From an uncultured Chloroflexota bacterium (GTDB taxonomy: Bacteria > Chloroflexota > Chloroflexia > Chloroflexales > Chloroflexaceae): a stretch of 37,753 nt of DNA. Numbering within the stretch: position 1 is the stretch's first letter; each line of letters starts with the position of its first letter. Below the pieces are notes generated by a model. It was not told where the DNA came from. It saw nothing but the letters and a program-made list of their open reading frames with translations, and made no database searches. Location: NCBI GenBank assembly GCA_937120965.1, contig CAKZKA010000095.1, positions 1 to 37,753 on the forward strand, in the 5' to 3' direction. This document shows, one piece after another, positions 1 to 6,880 of the stretch. The position numbers and the translations under genes were made by a program.

Positions 1-68
1 TGCGGTGAGCCGGTCGAACCGCCTGCGGTGAGCCGGTCGAACCGCCTGCGGTGAGCCTGTCGAACCGC
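1..68. repeat. Three tandem 23-bp TGAGCC(G/T)GTCGAA repeat units
   Basis: Three head-to-tail copies of a 23-bp unit containing GTGAGCCGGTCGAACCGC; the third has T for G in the centre. Each unit has short self-complementary ends (GCGGT/ACCGC). Single or double copies recur near 32756, 33001-33048 and 33117. The core TGAGCCTGTCGAA also occurs, as its complement, inside the MITE-like elements at 5841 and 14472. The block continues beyond the left edge of the window. Confidence 0.85.
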
Positions 69-143
69 ACCCCTGCCTGTAGGGGCGCCAGCCGCTCCTA
101 TCAGCGGTTGGGACACGGGGAAACCGGGTTTCCCCGTTCCCCT
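69..143. repeat. Composite hairpin element at the 3' end of the DCC gene
   Basis: A CCCCTGCCTG segment and an AGCGGTTGGG segment are followed by the 19-bp palindrome GGGGAAACCGGGTTTCCCC at 117-135. The palindrome lies only 8 bp beyond the stop codon of the minus-strand gene ending at 144. It could act as a terminator-like or mRNA-stabilising hairpin for that gene, but it has no U-tract. Confidence 0.75.
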
Positions 144-533
144 CTAGCGCGGGCAGGCGCCGTCATCACAGACATCGGTGCGGCCGCCGAGGAGGTAGCG
201 GTTCCGGGCGATCCAGGCGTAGACGGGACGGGCGAAGAGCATCGCGCCGGGCAGACGCAGCAGCTCACCGAAGCCCTGTAGACCCGGCAGGCGCAGCAGC
301 GTCTCGCGCACGGCGTCGGCGCCGCGGTAGAGGGTGCCATCGGGGGCCACCAGATGCACCTCGCGCTGCGCGTCCTCAGGCGAAACCTGCGGAAAGCGCG
401 CGCGGGCCTCGGGTGAGCGCATATCGAGCACTTCGATCAAGCCGGCGTCGTTGTAGGCCTCGATCCAGCCGATCTGCCCGGTGCAGATCCGGCACGCGCC
501 ATCGTAGAGCAGCGTGTAGCGGGGCGTGGTCAT
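144..533 (-). CDS. DCC-family (DUF393) thiol-disulfide oxidoreductase-like protein
   Basis: A 129-residue protein. Near the N-terminus it has the family motif YDGACRIC (residues 10-17), giving a C-x-x-C pair at Cys14/Cys17 after a short beta strand, as in the DCC family (named after the Asp-Cys-Cys motif). The remainder fits a small thioredoxin-like fold: a DMRSPEAR segment, a GADAV segment and a C-terminal hydrophobic part ending in an unusual Cys-containing tail. A redox role is a family inference and the substrate is unknown. The gene starts at ATG 533 and is transcribed away from the secreted-protein gene at 731. A hairpin repeat abuts its 3' end. Confidence 0.85.
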   Translation of the reverse strand: MTTPRYTLLYDGACRICTGQIGWIEAYNDAGLIEVLDMRSPEARARFPQVSPEDAQREVHLVAPDGTLYRGADAVRETLLRLPGLQGFGELLRLPGAMLFARPVYAWIARNRYLLGGRTDVCDDGACPR

Positions 534-563
534 CGTGTGTAAGCCTGTCGTAATATACGCAGC

Positions 564-593
564 TTGAGCGTATCAGGTTCCTGTCAGTACTAT
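564..593 (+). promoter_or_regulatory. Possible promoter for the secreted protein gene
   Basis: TTGAGC at 564-569 and TACTAT at 588-593 are 18 bp apart. This lies in the AT-richer divergent gap between the DCC gene and the gene at 731. It would give a leader of about 130 nt. Weak evidence: each hexamer has two mismatches to consensus. Confidence 0.35.
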
Positions 594-599
594 ATCATC

Positions 600-720
600 A
601 CACGCCGATGGGCGCAAAGGCGCCCACCTTCTGACCAGCACGCTGGAGCGTACCCCCTGGCACGACCCGCAGGGTCGTGCGGCCCGGGTAGGAGCGTCCC
701 ACCCGTGGCGTCTGACGAGA
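600..720 (+). promoter_or_regulatory. Structured leader with two perfect hairpins, unassigned
   Basis: Two hairpins lie between the putative promoter and the start at 731: TGGGCGC/GCGCCCA (609-626, loop AAAG) and GCACGACCC/GGGTCGTGC (660-680, loop GCA). The first has a GNRA-like AAAG loop closed by a 7-bp stem. I compared the layout from memory with c-di-GMP, ZTP, cobalamin and TPP riboswitches and found no match, so no class is assigned. There is no U-tract after the second stem. Confidence 0.4.
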
Positions 721-730
721 GGAACAAGCT

Positions 731-1957
731 ATGCAACAACGACACAGGCTGCGGCTCGCTGCCGCCGGTTTCGCGCTGACCCTGGCGCTTGTGCTGGGGG
801 TGTTCGCCTACGCTTCATCGGCTTCGACAGCTTCGTTTGCCATTTTTAGCGACCGGCCCCAGGTGGTGTGCGACCGCGTGGGCATTAGTGCCCCTTCGGT
901 GTTCCAGGGCGGGCGCTTCCAGCTCAAACTGTCGCGTTACTGGACCGAGCCGGTCGAGGTTGACATCTCGTTTCCCGATGGACGGCTGTTCACCGTGCCG
1001 GCTGCCCGGCTGCTCGACGGCACCATTGACCAGGTGATCAACAATCCGGTGGCGAGCCGCGCTCCGGCCAACATCGCCGGTGAGGTCTCAGCGGTGCTGA
1101 CCGTGCCGGGCACCTGGCCCTACGGCTGCTACTTCTTCACCGGGCGCGGCCTGCTCAGCGGCAAGGTTGCCGGCGCAGCGCTGGTAGTGGTACCCGGCGG
1201 CGCGCCGGGGCCGAACCCCGGGCCGGCCTTTGCCGCGGTCACCCGGGTGGGCAGCAACGAAGCCCGGGGCGTGCAGGGCTCGCAGGTAGACATCAACGGC
1301 GGCGGGTTCCAGGGCGGCGAGCGAATTGATATCTGGATCACCGCGCCTGATGGGACGGTGCTCAACTTCCCTCCCGGCCCCCCGGTCTTCGCCGATAATT
1401 CGGGCGACTTCCGCGCCGCCTTCACCTTCGATGGCCTCAACCCGGTGGGCGCCTACCAGTTCACCGTGCAAGGCGCCAGCAGCGGCTACCGCGTGATCAC
1501 GACCTTCACCCTCACCTCGCCGCCGGTCGTGCAGACGGGCTGGGCCAGGTTCCGTGTGGCTTTCCCCCCTGACCAGGCCGATCCCCAGCGGAGCGTCTTC
1601 GAGGTGCAAGGCGCGCTGTTCTTCCCCGGCGAACGGGTGGACATCTGGCTGACCTTGCCGGACGGCGCGGTGCGCGGGCTGCCTTCGCAGTTCGCCGACG
1701 GCGTGGGCGATTTCTACGCCGTGCTCTACCTCGACGAGCGTCTGCCGACCGGATTTTACCAGGCGACCGCTAAAGGCGCCCTGAGCGGGCATCTGGTGAT
1801 CACCACGTTCACCTTGCAGCCGGCCATTCCCCAGGACACGGTCTTCAATCCAGTTCCGGGGCCGGAAATCATCGAGAGCAGCAGTGGCTTTGAAGGCCCG
1901 CCCCCTGCGGTGCTCGACCCCTTCAATCAGGGCACAATCGGGGATCGCTTGCCGTAG
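731..1957 (+). CDS. Secreted protein with two tandem beta-domain repeats
   Basis: A 408-residue protein starting at ATG 731 behind GAGAGGA. Residues 1-31 form a signal peptide: basic start, hydrophobic AAAGFALTLALVLGVFAYA, then an AxA-type end. The mature part has an N-terminal domain (about 35-155) with two Cys. Two related repeats follow (about 170-265 and 280-370), each with a pattern of GERxDIWxTxPDG, FADxxGDF, a G-x-Y/F-x-x-T/Q segment and VITTFTL. The repeats look like Ig/IPT-type beta sandwiches used in exported or surface proteins. The C-terminal tail (about 375-408) is Pro-rich and of low complexity. No catalytic motif is visible, so the function is unknown; a cell-envelope or exported role is inferred from the signal and the repeats. 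It is preceded by a structured leader and followed by an inverted hairpin module at 2039. Confidence 0.75.
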   Translation: MQQRHRLRLAAAGFALTLALVLGVFAYASSASTASFAIFSDRPQVVCDRVGISAPSVFQGGRFQLKLSRYWTEPVEVDISFPDGRLFTVPAARLLDGTIDQVINNPVASRAPANIAGEVSAVLTVPGTWPYGCYFFTGRGLLSGKVAGAALVVVPGGAPGPNPGPAFAAVTRVGSNEARGVQGSQVDINGGGFQGGERIDIWITAPDGTVLNFPPGPPVFADNSGDFRAAFTFDGLNPVGAYQFTVQGASSGYRVITTFTLTSPPVVQTGWARFRVAFPPDQADPQRSVFEVQGALFFPGERVDIWLTLPDGAVRGLPSQFADGVGDFYAVLYLDERLPTGFYQATAKGALSGHLVITTFTLQPAIPQDTVFNPVPGPEIIESSSGFEGPPPAVLDPFNQGTIGDRLP

Positions 1958-2022
1958 ACTCACGTGCTTGTTCGGATGTACCACAGAAACCCATGCGAAT
2001 TCGCCACACAATGGCAAGACAA

Positions 2023-2060
2023 GCATGAGTTTTTTCCTGGGAGGGCTACGCCCTCCCAGA
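2023..2060 (-). repeat. Hairpin module (GGGAGGGC/GCCCTCCC), reverse orientation
   Basis: GGGAGGGCTACGCCCTCCC at 2039-2057, preceded by CATGAGTTTTTTCCT. The complement matches the module at 25760-25790, including the flanking AAGAAAAACTCATG, so this is a copy in opposite orientation. The stretch 1958-2123 holds this copy and further GC-rich fragments, and I see no gene in it. Confidence 0.75.
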
Positions 2061-2123
2061 TCCTCCCTCGGGAGAGGTAAGAGGGCACAGTCCTCCCAAA
2101 CCCTGCCGCTCCCGCCATTACCC

Positions 2124-2225
2124 TCACGAATACGGCGCAATCGCCGTCACCACCAGCACCATCACCAGAAAGCCGATTACGGCAGCGCTGAGGAATTGCG
2201 CCAGCCGGCGCCGGTTCTTGTTCAT
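2124..2225 (-). CDS. 33-residue single-pass membrane microprotein
   Basis: A short reading frame from ATG 2225 to TGA 2124-2126, below usual gene-calling thresholds. It has a consensus Shine-Dalgarno sequence, AAGGAGGT, ending 7 bases before the start codon, stronger than that of most full-size genes here. The product begins MNKNRRRLAQFLSAA, then has a hydrophobic stretch (about residues 14-30, VIGFLVMVLVVTAIA) and ends PYS. The layout is that of a single transmembrane helix with a basic N-terminal side, probably cytoplasmic. I do not recognise a family. It sits alone between the secreted protein and a hairpin array. That it is a gene is inferred from the ribosome binding site and clean membrane topology; expression is unproven. 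Confidence 0.6.
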   Translation of the reverse strand: MNKNRRRLAQFLSAAVIGFLVMVLVVTAIAPYS

Positions 2226-2275
2226 CTATGTAACCTCCTTTTTATTGCTGGCCTTTCAACCTGAGGTGGAAATAT

Positions 2276-2755
2276 GGGGAAACCGGGTTTCCCCACGCCC
2301 CTGCCCTCACCACCGGTTAGGGGACGGGGCAACCGGGTTGCCCCACGCCCCTGCCCTCACCACCGGTTGGGGGACGGGGCAACCGGGTTTCCCCACGCCC
2401 CTGCCCTCACCACCGGTTGGGGGACGGGGCAACCGGGTTGCCCCACGCCCCCTGCCCTCACCACCGGTTGGAGTACGGGGCAACCGGGTTGCCCCATACC
2501 CCTGCCCCCACCACCGGTTGGGGGACGGGGCAACCGGGTTGCCCCATACCCCTGCCCTCACCACCGGTTGGGGGACGGGGCAACCGGGTTGCCCCACGCC
2601 CCCTGCCCCCACCACCGGTTGGGGGACGGGGCAACCGGGTTGCCCCATACCCCTGCCCCCACCACCGGTTGGGGGACGGGGCAACCGGGTTGCCCCACGC
2701 CCCTGCCTGCCGGGGCGCCAGGCGCCCTCACCACTGGTTGGCGTACCAGTCTATG
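2276..2755. repeat. Nine-copy tandem hairpin array, 50-51 bp period
   Basis: The 19-bp palindrome (GGGGCAACCGGGTTGCCCC or its A/T variant) starts at 2276, 2326, 2376, 2426, 2477, 2527, 2577, 2628 and 2678. It is separated by a near-constant spacer containing CCCCTGCCCTCACCACCGG. The array is preceded by an entry-like sequence (CTGAGGTGGAAATA, about 2261) and ends in a GGGGCGCCAGGCGCCC palindrome near 2715. Most copies pair perfectly. Because the spacers are nearly identical this is not a CRISPR array. Reading frames through it encode only repetitive peptide and are not genes. Confidence 0.95.
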
Positions 2756-2858
2756 GCAGCCCCTGCGAGCCTTCCCACTTCCGCAGACCAATCATAAAAA
2801 CAGTGTACCCGCATCCGGCACCGATGCGCAACTATGTCCAGAAGAGCCGAACGGCGGG

Positions 2859-2887
2859 TTGACACAGGGCGTGCAGCGCAGTATACT
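2859..2887 (+). promoter_or_regulatory. Near-consensus sigma-70-type promoter for the TrmB/ATPase operon
   Basis: TTGACA at 2859-2864 and TATACT at 2882-2887 are separated by 17 bp, close to ideal for the housekeeping sigma factor. Transcription would start near 2894, inside the palindrome at 2891-2912. Confidence 0.85.
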
Positions 2888-2890
2888 ATG

Positions 2891-2912
2891 AGTAGTTCGG
2901 AGTTGAACTACT
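2891..2912. promoter_or_regulatory. Palindromic operator at the transcription start
   Basis: AGTAGTTC and GAACTACT form a perfect 8-bp inverted repeat with a 6-bp centre. It begins 3 bp after the -10 box and covers the expected start site, a classic repressor position. The adjacent TrmB-type regulator is the obvious candidate ligand, which would make the operon autoregulated. That pairing is inferred. Confidence 0.7.
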
Positions 2913-2942
2913 AATACTCGATGCAATGAGACAGACAACGCT

Positions 2943-3713
2943 ATGAACCTGCTCGATCAACTGGCGGCCCTGGGGCTTACCGAATACGAAGCCAAAGTTT
3001 ACCTGGCCCTGCTGAGTGAGCATCCAGCGACGGGCTATCAGATCAGCAAGAGTTCAGGTGTTCCGCGCTCGATGGTCTACGAGGCCCTGGGACGGCTGGA
3101 AGGACGGGGCGCGGTGCTCAAGTCCGAGGAGGAGAAGGCCACCCTGTACCGGCCGGTCTCGCCAGCGGTCCTGCTGGATCGCTACGAGCGCGAGGCGCAT
3201 GAACGAGCCGAGCGACTGCGGACCGAACTGATGCCCCTGTACAACCGGCAGGAGTCGGGGCGACTGTGGAACTTCAGCGGGCGCCGTGAGGCGCTGGCCT
3301 ATGCCGAGGAGTTGATCGAGGGGGCGCAGCACGAGTTGATGCTCGTGCTCACCGATGCCGATGTCGCGGCCCTGCGCGAGAGTCTGACCCGCGCCCATGC
3401 CCGCGGCGTCGCCCTCGGCGTTATTCTCACCGGTACTGCCGCGTTTGACCTCGGCCAGGTGGTGCACCATCCCAAACGTGAGATCGAGCTGCACCAGATG
3501 GAGGAAACGCTGATCGTTGTCGCCGATGAGCGCGAGTTCTTGATCGCCAGCGGTCATCTGTTCACCACCGCTACGGTGACGACCAACCACAATATGGTGC
3601 TGATTGCCCGCCAGTTCATCTGGATGGAACTGTTCGCCCAGCGTATTTTCGCCCGGCTCGGGCCGGATCTGCTGGCCAGGCTGTCGCCCGAGGACCAGCA
3701 AGTATTGCATTGA
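2943..3713 (+). CDS. TrmB-family transcriptional regulator
   Basis: A 256-residue protein starting at ATG 2943. The N-terminal 70 residues form a winged helix-turn-helix typical of the TrmB family: LGLTEYEAKVYLALL, then GYQISKSSGVPRSMVYEAL as the recognition segment, and a wing (SEEEKATLYRPV). A helical, probably coiled-coil linker (about 75-105) follows. The C-terminal part (about 110-250) resembles the TrmB effector/dimerisation region. TrmB proteins are best known in archaea but are common in Chloroflexota. The gene lies behind a strong promoter with a palindromic operator, and the ATPase start lies 12-15 bp from its stop, so the two are co-transcribed. A metal-responsive role is inferred from the neighbour; no clear metal-ligand cluster is visible in the effector region. 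Confidence 0.88.
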   Translation: MNLLDQLAALGLTEYEAKVYLALLSEHPATGYQISKSSGVPRSMVYEALGRLEGRGAVLKSEEEKATLYRPVSPAVLLDRYEREAHERAERLRTELMPLYNRQESGRLWNFSGRREALAYAEELIEGAQHELMLVLTDADVAALRESLTRAHARGVALGVILTGTAAFDLGQVVHHPKREIELHQMEETLIVVADEREFLIASGHLFTTATVTTNHNMVLIARQFIWMELFAQRIFARLGPDLLARLSPEDQQVLH

Positions 3714-3724
3714 CGAGGCGTGAC

Positions 3725-5659
3725 ATGGAAACCCTTTCCGAGCGCATCCCGACCGCCACGCGGTCACAGTGGCGCTTTATTTTTGACAACCACATCCTCG
3801 AGCCCCTCTTTGTGGTCCTGACCCTGGTGGGCATCGTTGCCGGCGGGGTTCTCGAGCACCTGGGGGTGGCGCCCGAGGCATTACTGGTCGTGCGTGTCGC
3901 GACCTACTTCTTCGGCGGGTTTTACGCCGTCCAGGCGATCATTGAAGGGCTGCGCGAGCGCACGATCAACGTTGACCTGCTGATGGTCCTGGCGGCCCTT
4001 GGCGCGGCATACGTGGACGCCTGGAGTGAGGGTGCGATCCTGCTGTTCCTGTTCTCGCTCAGCAACGTGCTCCAGAATTACGCGATGGATCGCACGCGCC
4101 AGGCCATCGAGAGCCTGCTCGAACTGCGCCCGGATACGGTCATGGTGCGACAGGGCGAGGCCCTGGTGGCGCTGCCGGTGGAGGAGGTCGAGGTTGGCGC
4201 GGTCGTGGTACTGCGCCCGGGCGACCGGGTGCCGCTCGACGGCGCCATTCTCCGCGGCTCGGGCGCCTTCGACGAGTCGGCGCTCACCGGCGAGTCGATG
4301 CCGGTGCAGCGCGGCGAGGGCGACGCGGTGCTGGCCGGCACGCTCAACCAGAGTGGCGCCCTGGACATCGTGGTAACCCGGCCGGCCAGCGAGAGCACCC
4401 TGGCCCGGATCATCGGCATGGTCAGCGAGGCCCAGGCGCGCAAGGCGCGCACGCAGAGCTTCCTTGACCGGGCCGAGCAGTACTATGCCACCGGGGTGAT
4501 CCTGAGCGTGGCCCTGTTCATCGTCCTGGTTCCGCCGCTGTTCGGCGTGCCGTGGCGCGAGAACTTCTACACGGCGATGGTTCTGTTGACCGTGGCTTCG
4601 CCCTGCGCCCTGGTGATCAGCGTGCCGGCGGCCCTGCTGAGCGCCATTGCCAATGCTGCCCGCAACGGCGTGTTGTTCAAGGGCGGCGCGTATCTCGAGG
4701 AGTTGAGCAAGATCAAGGTCGTGGCCTTCGATAAAACCGGCACGCTCACCTATGGCCAGCCCGTGGTGAGCGACGTGCTCCCCTGCCCCGGCGTCACGGC
4801 TGAGGAGTTGCTCGGCACCGTAGCCCGCGCCGAGCATCCAAGCGAACACCCGATTGCGCGGGCGATCAACGCCTACGCCGAGGCGCGGGGGATCGTCGTC
4901 AACGAGCCCGAGCGCTTCGAGGCCGTGACCGGTATGGGTGTGCGCGCCAGTTGGGACGGCGCGGAGACGCTCGTTGGCGCGCCGCGGCTCTTCGACCACG
5001 TGGGGACGCCCATTCCGCCCGCGATGCTGGCCGAGGTCAACCGGCTCGCCGATGAGGGGCGCGGCAGCGTGCTGGTGGCGCGCCGTGGCGACCGGTGGCT
5101 TGGCCTGGTGACGGTGATGGACCGTGAACGCGAAGATGCCGCCGCGCAACTGCGCGCCCTGCGGGCCAGAGGCATCGAGCGCATTGTGATGCTCACTGGT
5201 GACAACCCGCGTGTGGCGCAGGCCGTCGGGCGCCATCTGGGAGTGGACGAGGTGTACGCCGGCCTGATGCCCGAAGATAAGGTGCGTATCGTCGGCGAAC
5301 TGGGCGCGAAGTACGGCCCCACGGCCATGGTCGGTGACGGGGTGAACGACGCCCCGGCGCTGGCAAGCGCCACGATCGGCATCGCGATGGGCGCTGCCGG
5401 TACCGATGCGGCCCTTGAAACGGCCGACGTGGTGCTGATGCGCGATGACCTGGGCGCGATTGTCTATGCCGTGGGCCTCAGCCGCCGCGCCCAGCGCATC
5501 GTCTGGCAGAATATCATCTTCGCCTTTGCCGTCGTGGTGGCGCTGGTAACGCTGACCCTTACCATTGGCGTGCCTCTGCCCCTTGGCGTGGTTGGCCACG
5601 AGGGGAGCACCATTCTGGTGGTGCTCAATGGCCTGCGGCTGCTGGTACATCGGGGGTAG
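3725..5659 (+). CDS. P1B-4-type heavy-metal-transporting ATPase (Co/Zn/Fe-like)
   Basis: A 644-residue P-type ATPase of the inner membrane that exports a transition metal ion with ATP hydrolysis. Numbering from ATG 3725: the phosphorylation site DKTGT begins at D336; the actuator loop has TGES; the ion-binding motif in the membrane is SPC (292-294); the nucleotide-domain motif is SEHP; the hinge is GDGVNDAP; and HEGST (625-629) lies in the last membrane helix. SPC plus HEG(G/S)T is the signature of the P1B-4 subgroup (CoaT/CtpD-like). There is no N-terminal CxxC metal-binding domain, also typical of P1B-4. A TTG at 3710 would give an upstream start overlapping the regulator stop. ATG 3725, preceded by GAGG at 3715-3718, is preferred. 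It is co-transcribed with the TrmB regulator, which probably adjusts export to metal load. The exact metal cannot be read from sequence. Confidence 0.92.
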   Translation: METLSERIPTATRSQWRFIFDNHILEPLFVVLTLVGIVAGGVLEHLGVAPEALLVVRVATYFFGGFYAVQAIIEGLRERTINVDLLMVLAALGAAYVDAWSEGAILLFLFSLSNVLQNYAMDRTRQAIESLLELRPDTVMVRQGEALVALPVEEVEVGAVVVLRPGDRVPLDGAILRGSGAFDESALTGESMPVQRGEGDAVLAGTLNQSGALDIVVTRPASESTLARIIGMVSEAQARKARTQSFLDRAEQYYATGVILSVALFIVLVPPLFGVPWRENFYTAMVLLTVASPCALVISVPAALLSAIANAARNGVLFKGGAYLEELSKIKVVAFDKTGTLTYGQPVVSDVLPCPGVTAEELLGTVARAEHPSEHPIARAINAYAEARGIVVNEPERFEAVTGMGVRASWDGAETLVGAPRLFDHVGTPIPPAMLAEVNRLADEGRGSVLVARRGDRWLGLVTVMDREREDAAAQLRALRARGIERIVMLTGDNPRVAQAVGRHLGVDEVYAGLMPEDKVRIVGELGAKYGPTAMVGDGVNDAPALASATIGIAMGAAGTDAALETADVVLMRDDLGAIVYAVGLSRRAQRIVWQNIIFAFAVVVALVTLTLTIGVPLPLGVVGHEGSTILVVLNGLRLLVHRG

Positions 5660-5768
5660 GCTCCCTTTCACGGGTAGGTTTTCGGGGCCACGGCCTCTCC
5701 GCCTCACCCCCCTGGCCTTTCACGGGTGGAACCTTTGGGGCCGCGGACTCTCCTCCTCACCCCCCCGG

Positions 5769-5796
5769 CCCCCTTCTCCCTGAGCGGGAGAGGGGG
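5769..5796 (+). terminator. Hairpin downstream of the metal ATPase
   Basis: CCCCCTTCTCCC and GGGAGAGGGGG pair with one bulged T around a TGAGC loop, 110 bp after the ATPase stop. It has no U-tract, so it may be a factor-dependent or weak terminator. The stretch 5660-5768 holds a direct repeat of CTTTCACGGGT and no gene. Confidence 0.4.
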
Positions 5797-5840
5797 GCGC
5801 TCACGTTTGGCGTCCCAATGACTTCTCCCCTCTCTCCGTC

Positions 5841-6098
5841 AAGTTTGGGGACGGACAGAACATCCGAGCCAACGTGGCCTGGACCGCATTGGAACGCTCC
5901 CGCGCACGGCTCTGGTCTCTCCGCTTCGACAAGCTCAGCGCAGGCGCTCCAGCGAAGCTGGAGAGGCCCGCCCCTTCGGGCTGAGCCTCAGGGCGAAGCC
6001 TGAGCCTGTCGAAGGGGGCCGGGGGCGGGAGCCAACTAGTGCATCCCAACGCCATAAAGCCCGTCGGCGCCTATACGTTCTGTCCGCCCTTAAACTCC
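5841..6098 (+). mobile_element. MITE-like element, copy 1 (about 258 bp)
   Basis: The left end contains AGTTTGGGGACGGACAGAAC. The right end, read on the other strand, contains GAGTTTAAGGGCGGACAGAAC, so the termini are imperfect inverted repeats sharing CGGACAGAAC. The interior carries the GCTTCGACA(A/G)GCTCAGCG core and aligns along its length with 14472-14676. Copy 1 has about 50 bp of extra sequence (around 5968-6020) with a second copy of the CTGTCGAAG core, suggesting a nested insertion. It carries no reading frame of its own and no transposase, so it is non-autonomous. Target-site duplications were not convincing by eye. Confidence 0.75.
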
Positions 6099-6454
6099 GT
6101 CACGTAGCGGGCAGGGGTATGCGGGGCCTGGGGGTTGCGCCCCCAAAAGCCCTGCATCTGAGAGGAGGCCGGGAGGGGAACGGCGTGGCTGCCGCCCAGG
6201 CGATGGCGGGCGACGATCTCGGCGACGACGTGCGCCAGGGTTGCGTCGAGATTGACCAGTGTGACTTCGGCGCTCTTCTCACTTTGCCAGTTGTCGTACA
6301 GGTTTCGTTACGGCCCGTAGCGAGAGGATTACGCACACCTGACCGGCAGTTTGGTATCATAAATTAGATCTGAACAATCTGCAGCAGCGGGGTGGGGGAG
6401 AACCCGGTTCTCCACATCTACCCCGCCGGTTGGTGTTTGCACCGAGGTCTGGCT
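6099..6454. other. Gap before archease: possible gene remnant, hairpin, -10 box
   Basis: About 355 bp without an intact gene. On the minus strand, about 6307 down to 6180, a frame reads LYDNWQSEKSAEVTLVN then LDATLAHVVAEIVARH, which has protein-like composition. It begins right after an in-frame TAA (6308-6310) and runs into repeat DNA, so it may be a decayed gene fragment; I cannot name the family. On the plus strand an extended -10 (TGGTATCAT, to 6360) could drive archease/rtcB. A divergent 19-bp-module variant, GGAGAACC/GGTTCTCC, lies at 6397-6413 in the leader. Confidence 0.4.
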
Positions 6455-6868
6455 ATGGGCACCGAGTGCGTCTATGAAGAACTGGCCCATACCGCCGATG
6501 TGGGCATGCGTGTGCGCGCGCCCACGCCGGCAGCCCTGTTCGCCTGCGCGGCGCGGAGTCTTGTGGCGCTGGCCGGCGCCACCCCGGGCGAACCCTCGGA
6601 GCGACGGCAGGTGTATGTGGAAGCCGTTGACGCCGAGAGTCTGCTGGTGGAGTGGCTGAACGAGGTGCTCTACCTCTGCGAGAGCACCGGCGCGGTCGTT
6701 GCCGACGTGCTGGTAACGGCGTGGACACCCACCGGGATCGCAGCCGAGGTAAGCCTCGCGCCGCCGGCGATCCCGCCGCGCGGAGCGATCAAGGCAGTCA
6801 CATACCACCGTCTGCGGCTGGCCGAGGAGCCGGAGGGCTGGCTGGCCGAGTACTATGTTGATGTGTAG
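6455..6868 (+). CDS. Archease, RtcB-activating protein
   Basis: A 137-residue protein of the archease family (PF01951). It promotes guanylylation and multiple turnover of the RNA ligase RtcB, and in some lineages supports tRNA methylation. Family features seen: an early ELAHTADVGMRV with the metal-binding Asp region, a central LLVEWLNEVLYLCE, and the C-terminal GAIKAVTYHRLRL with the conserved His, ending in YYVDV. ATG 6455 is chosen because GAGG (6444-6447) precedes it by 7 bases. An upstream in-frame ATG at 6392 would start inside a repeat hairpin. The stop overlaps the Shine-Dalgarno of rtcB, 12 bp upstream of the next start, so the pair is a two-gene operon. Confidence 0.93.
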   Translation: MGTECVYEELAHTADVGMRVRAPTPAALFACAARSLVALAGATPGEPSERRQVYVEAVDAESLLVEWLNEVLYLCESTGAVVADVLVTAWTPTGIAAEVSLAPPAIPPRGAIKAVTYHRLRLAEEPEGWLAEYYVDV

Positions 6869-6880
6869 GGAGGCGCCGTG

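Noticed and set aside
600-720. c-di-GMP (GEMM) or ZTP riboswitch
   Set aside because: Stems and a GCAAAGGC string are suggestive, but the conserved core and arrangement of either class are missing.
1088-2140. 350-residue minus-strand frame opposite the secreted protein
   Set aside because: A shadow of the plus-strand gene: high third-position GC keeps the antisense frame open. Its composition (Arg/Gly/His/Gln-rich) is not protein-like and it has no start signal.
2276-2755. CRISPR array
   Set aside because: Regular spacing, but the intervening sequences are nearly identical rather than unique, and no cas genes are nearby.
2218-2891. Overlapping 200-residue frames through the hairpin array
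   Set aside because: They encode only repeated GNRVAPRPCP-type peptide from repeat DNA in all frames and have no ribosome binding site.
3881-5707. 608-residue minus-strand frame opposite the metal ATPase
   Set aside because: Antisense shadow of a gene with complete P-type ATPase motifs; His/Arg/Gln-rich with no domain.
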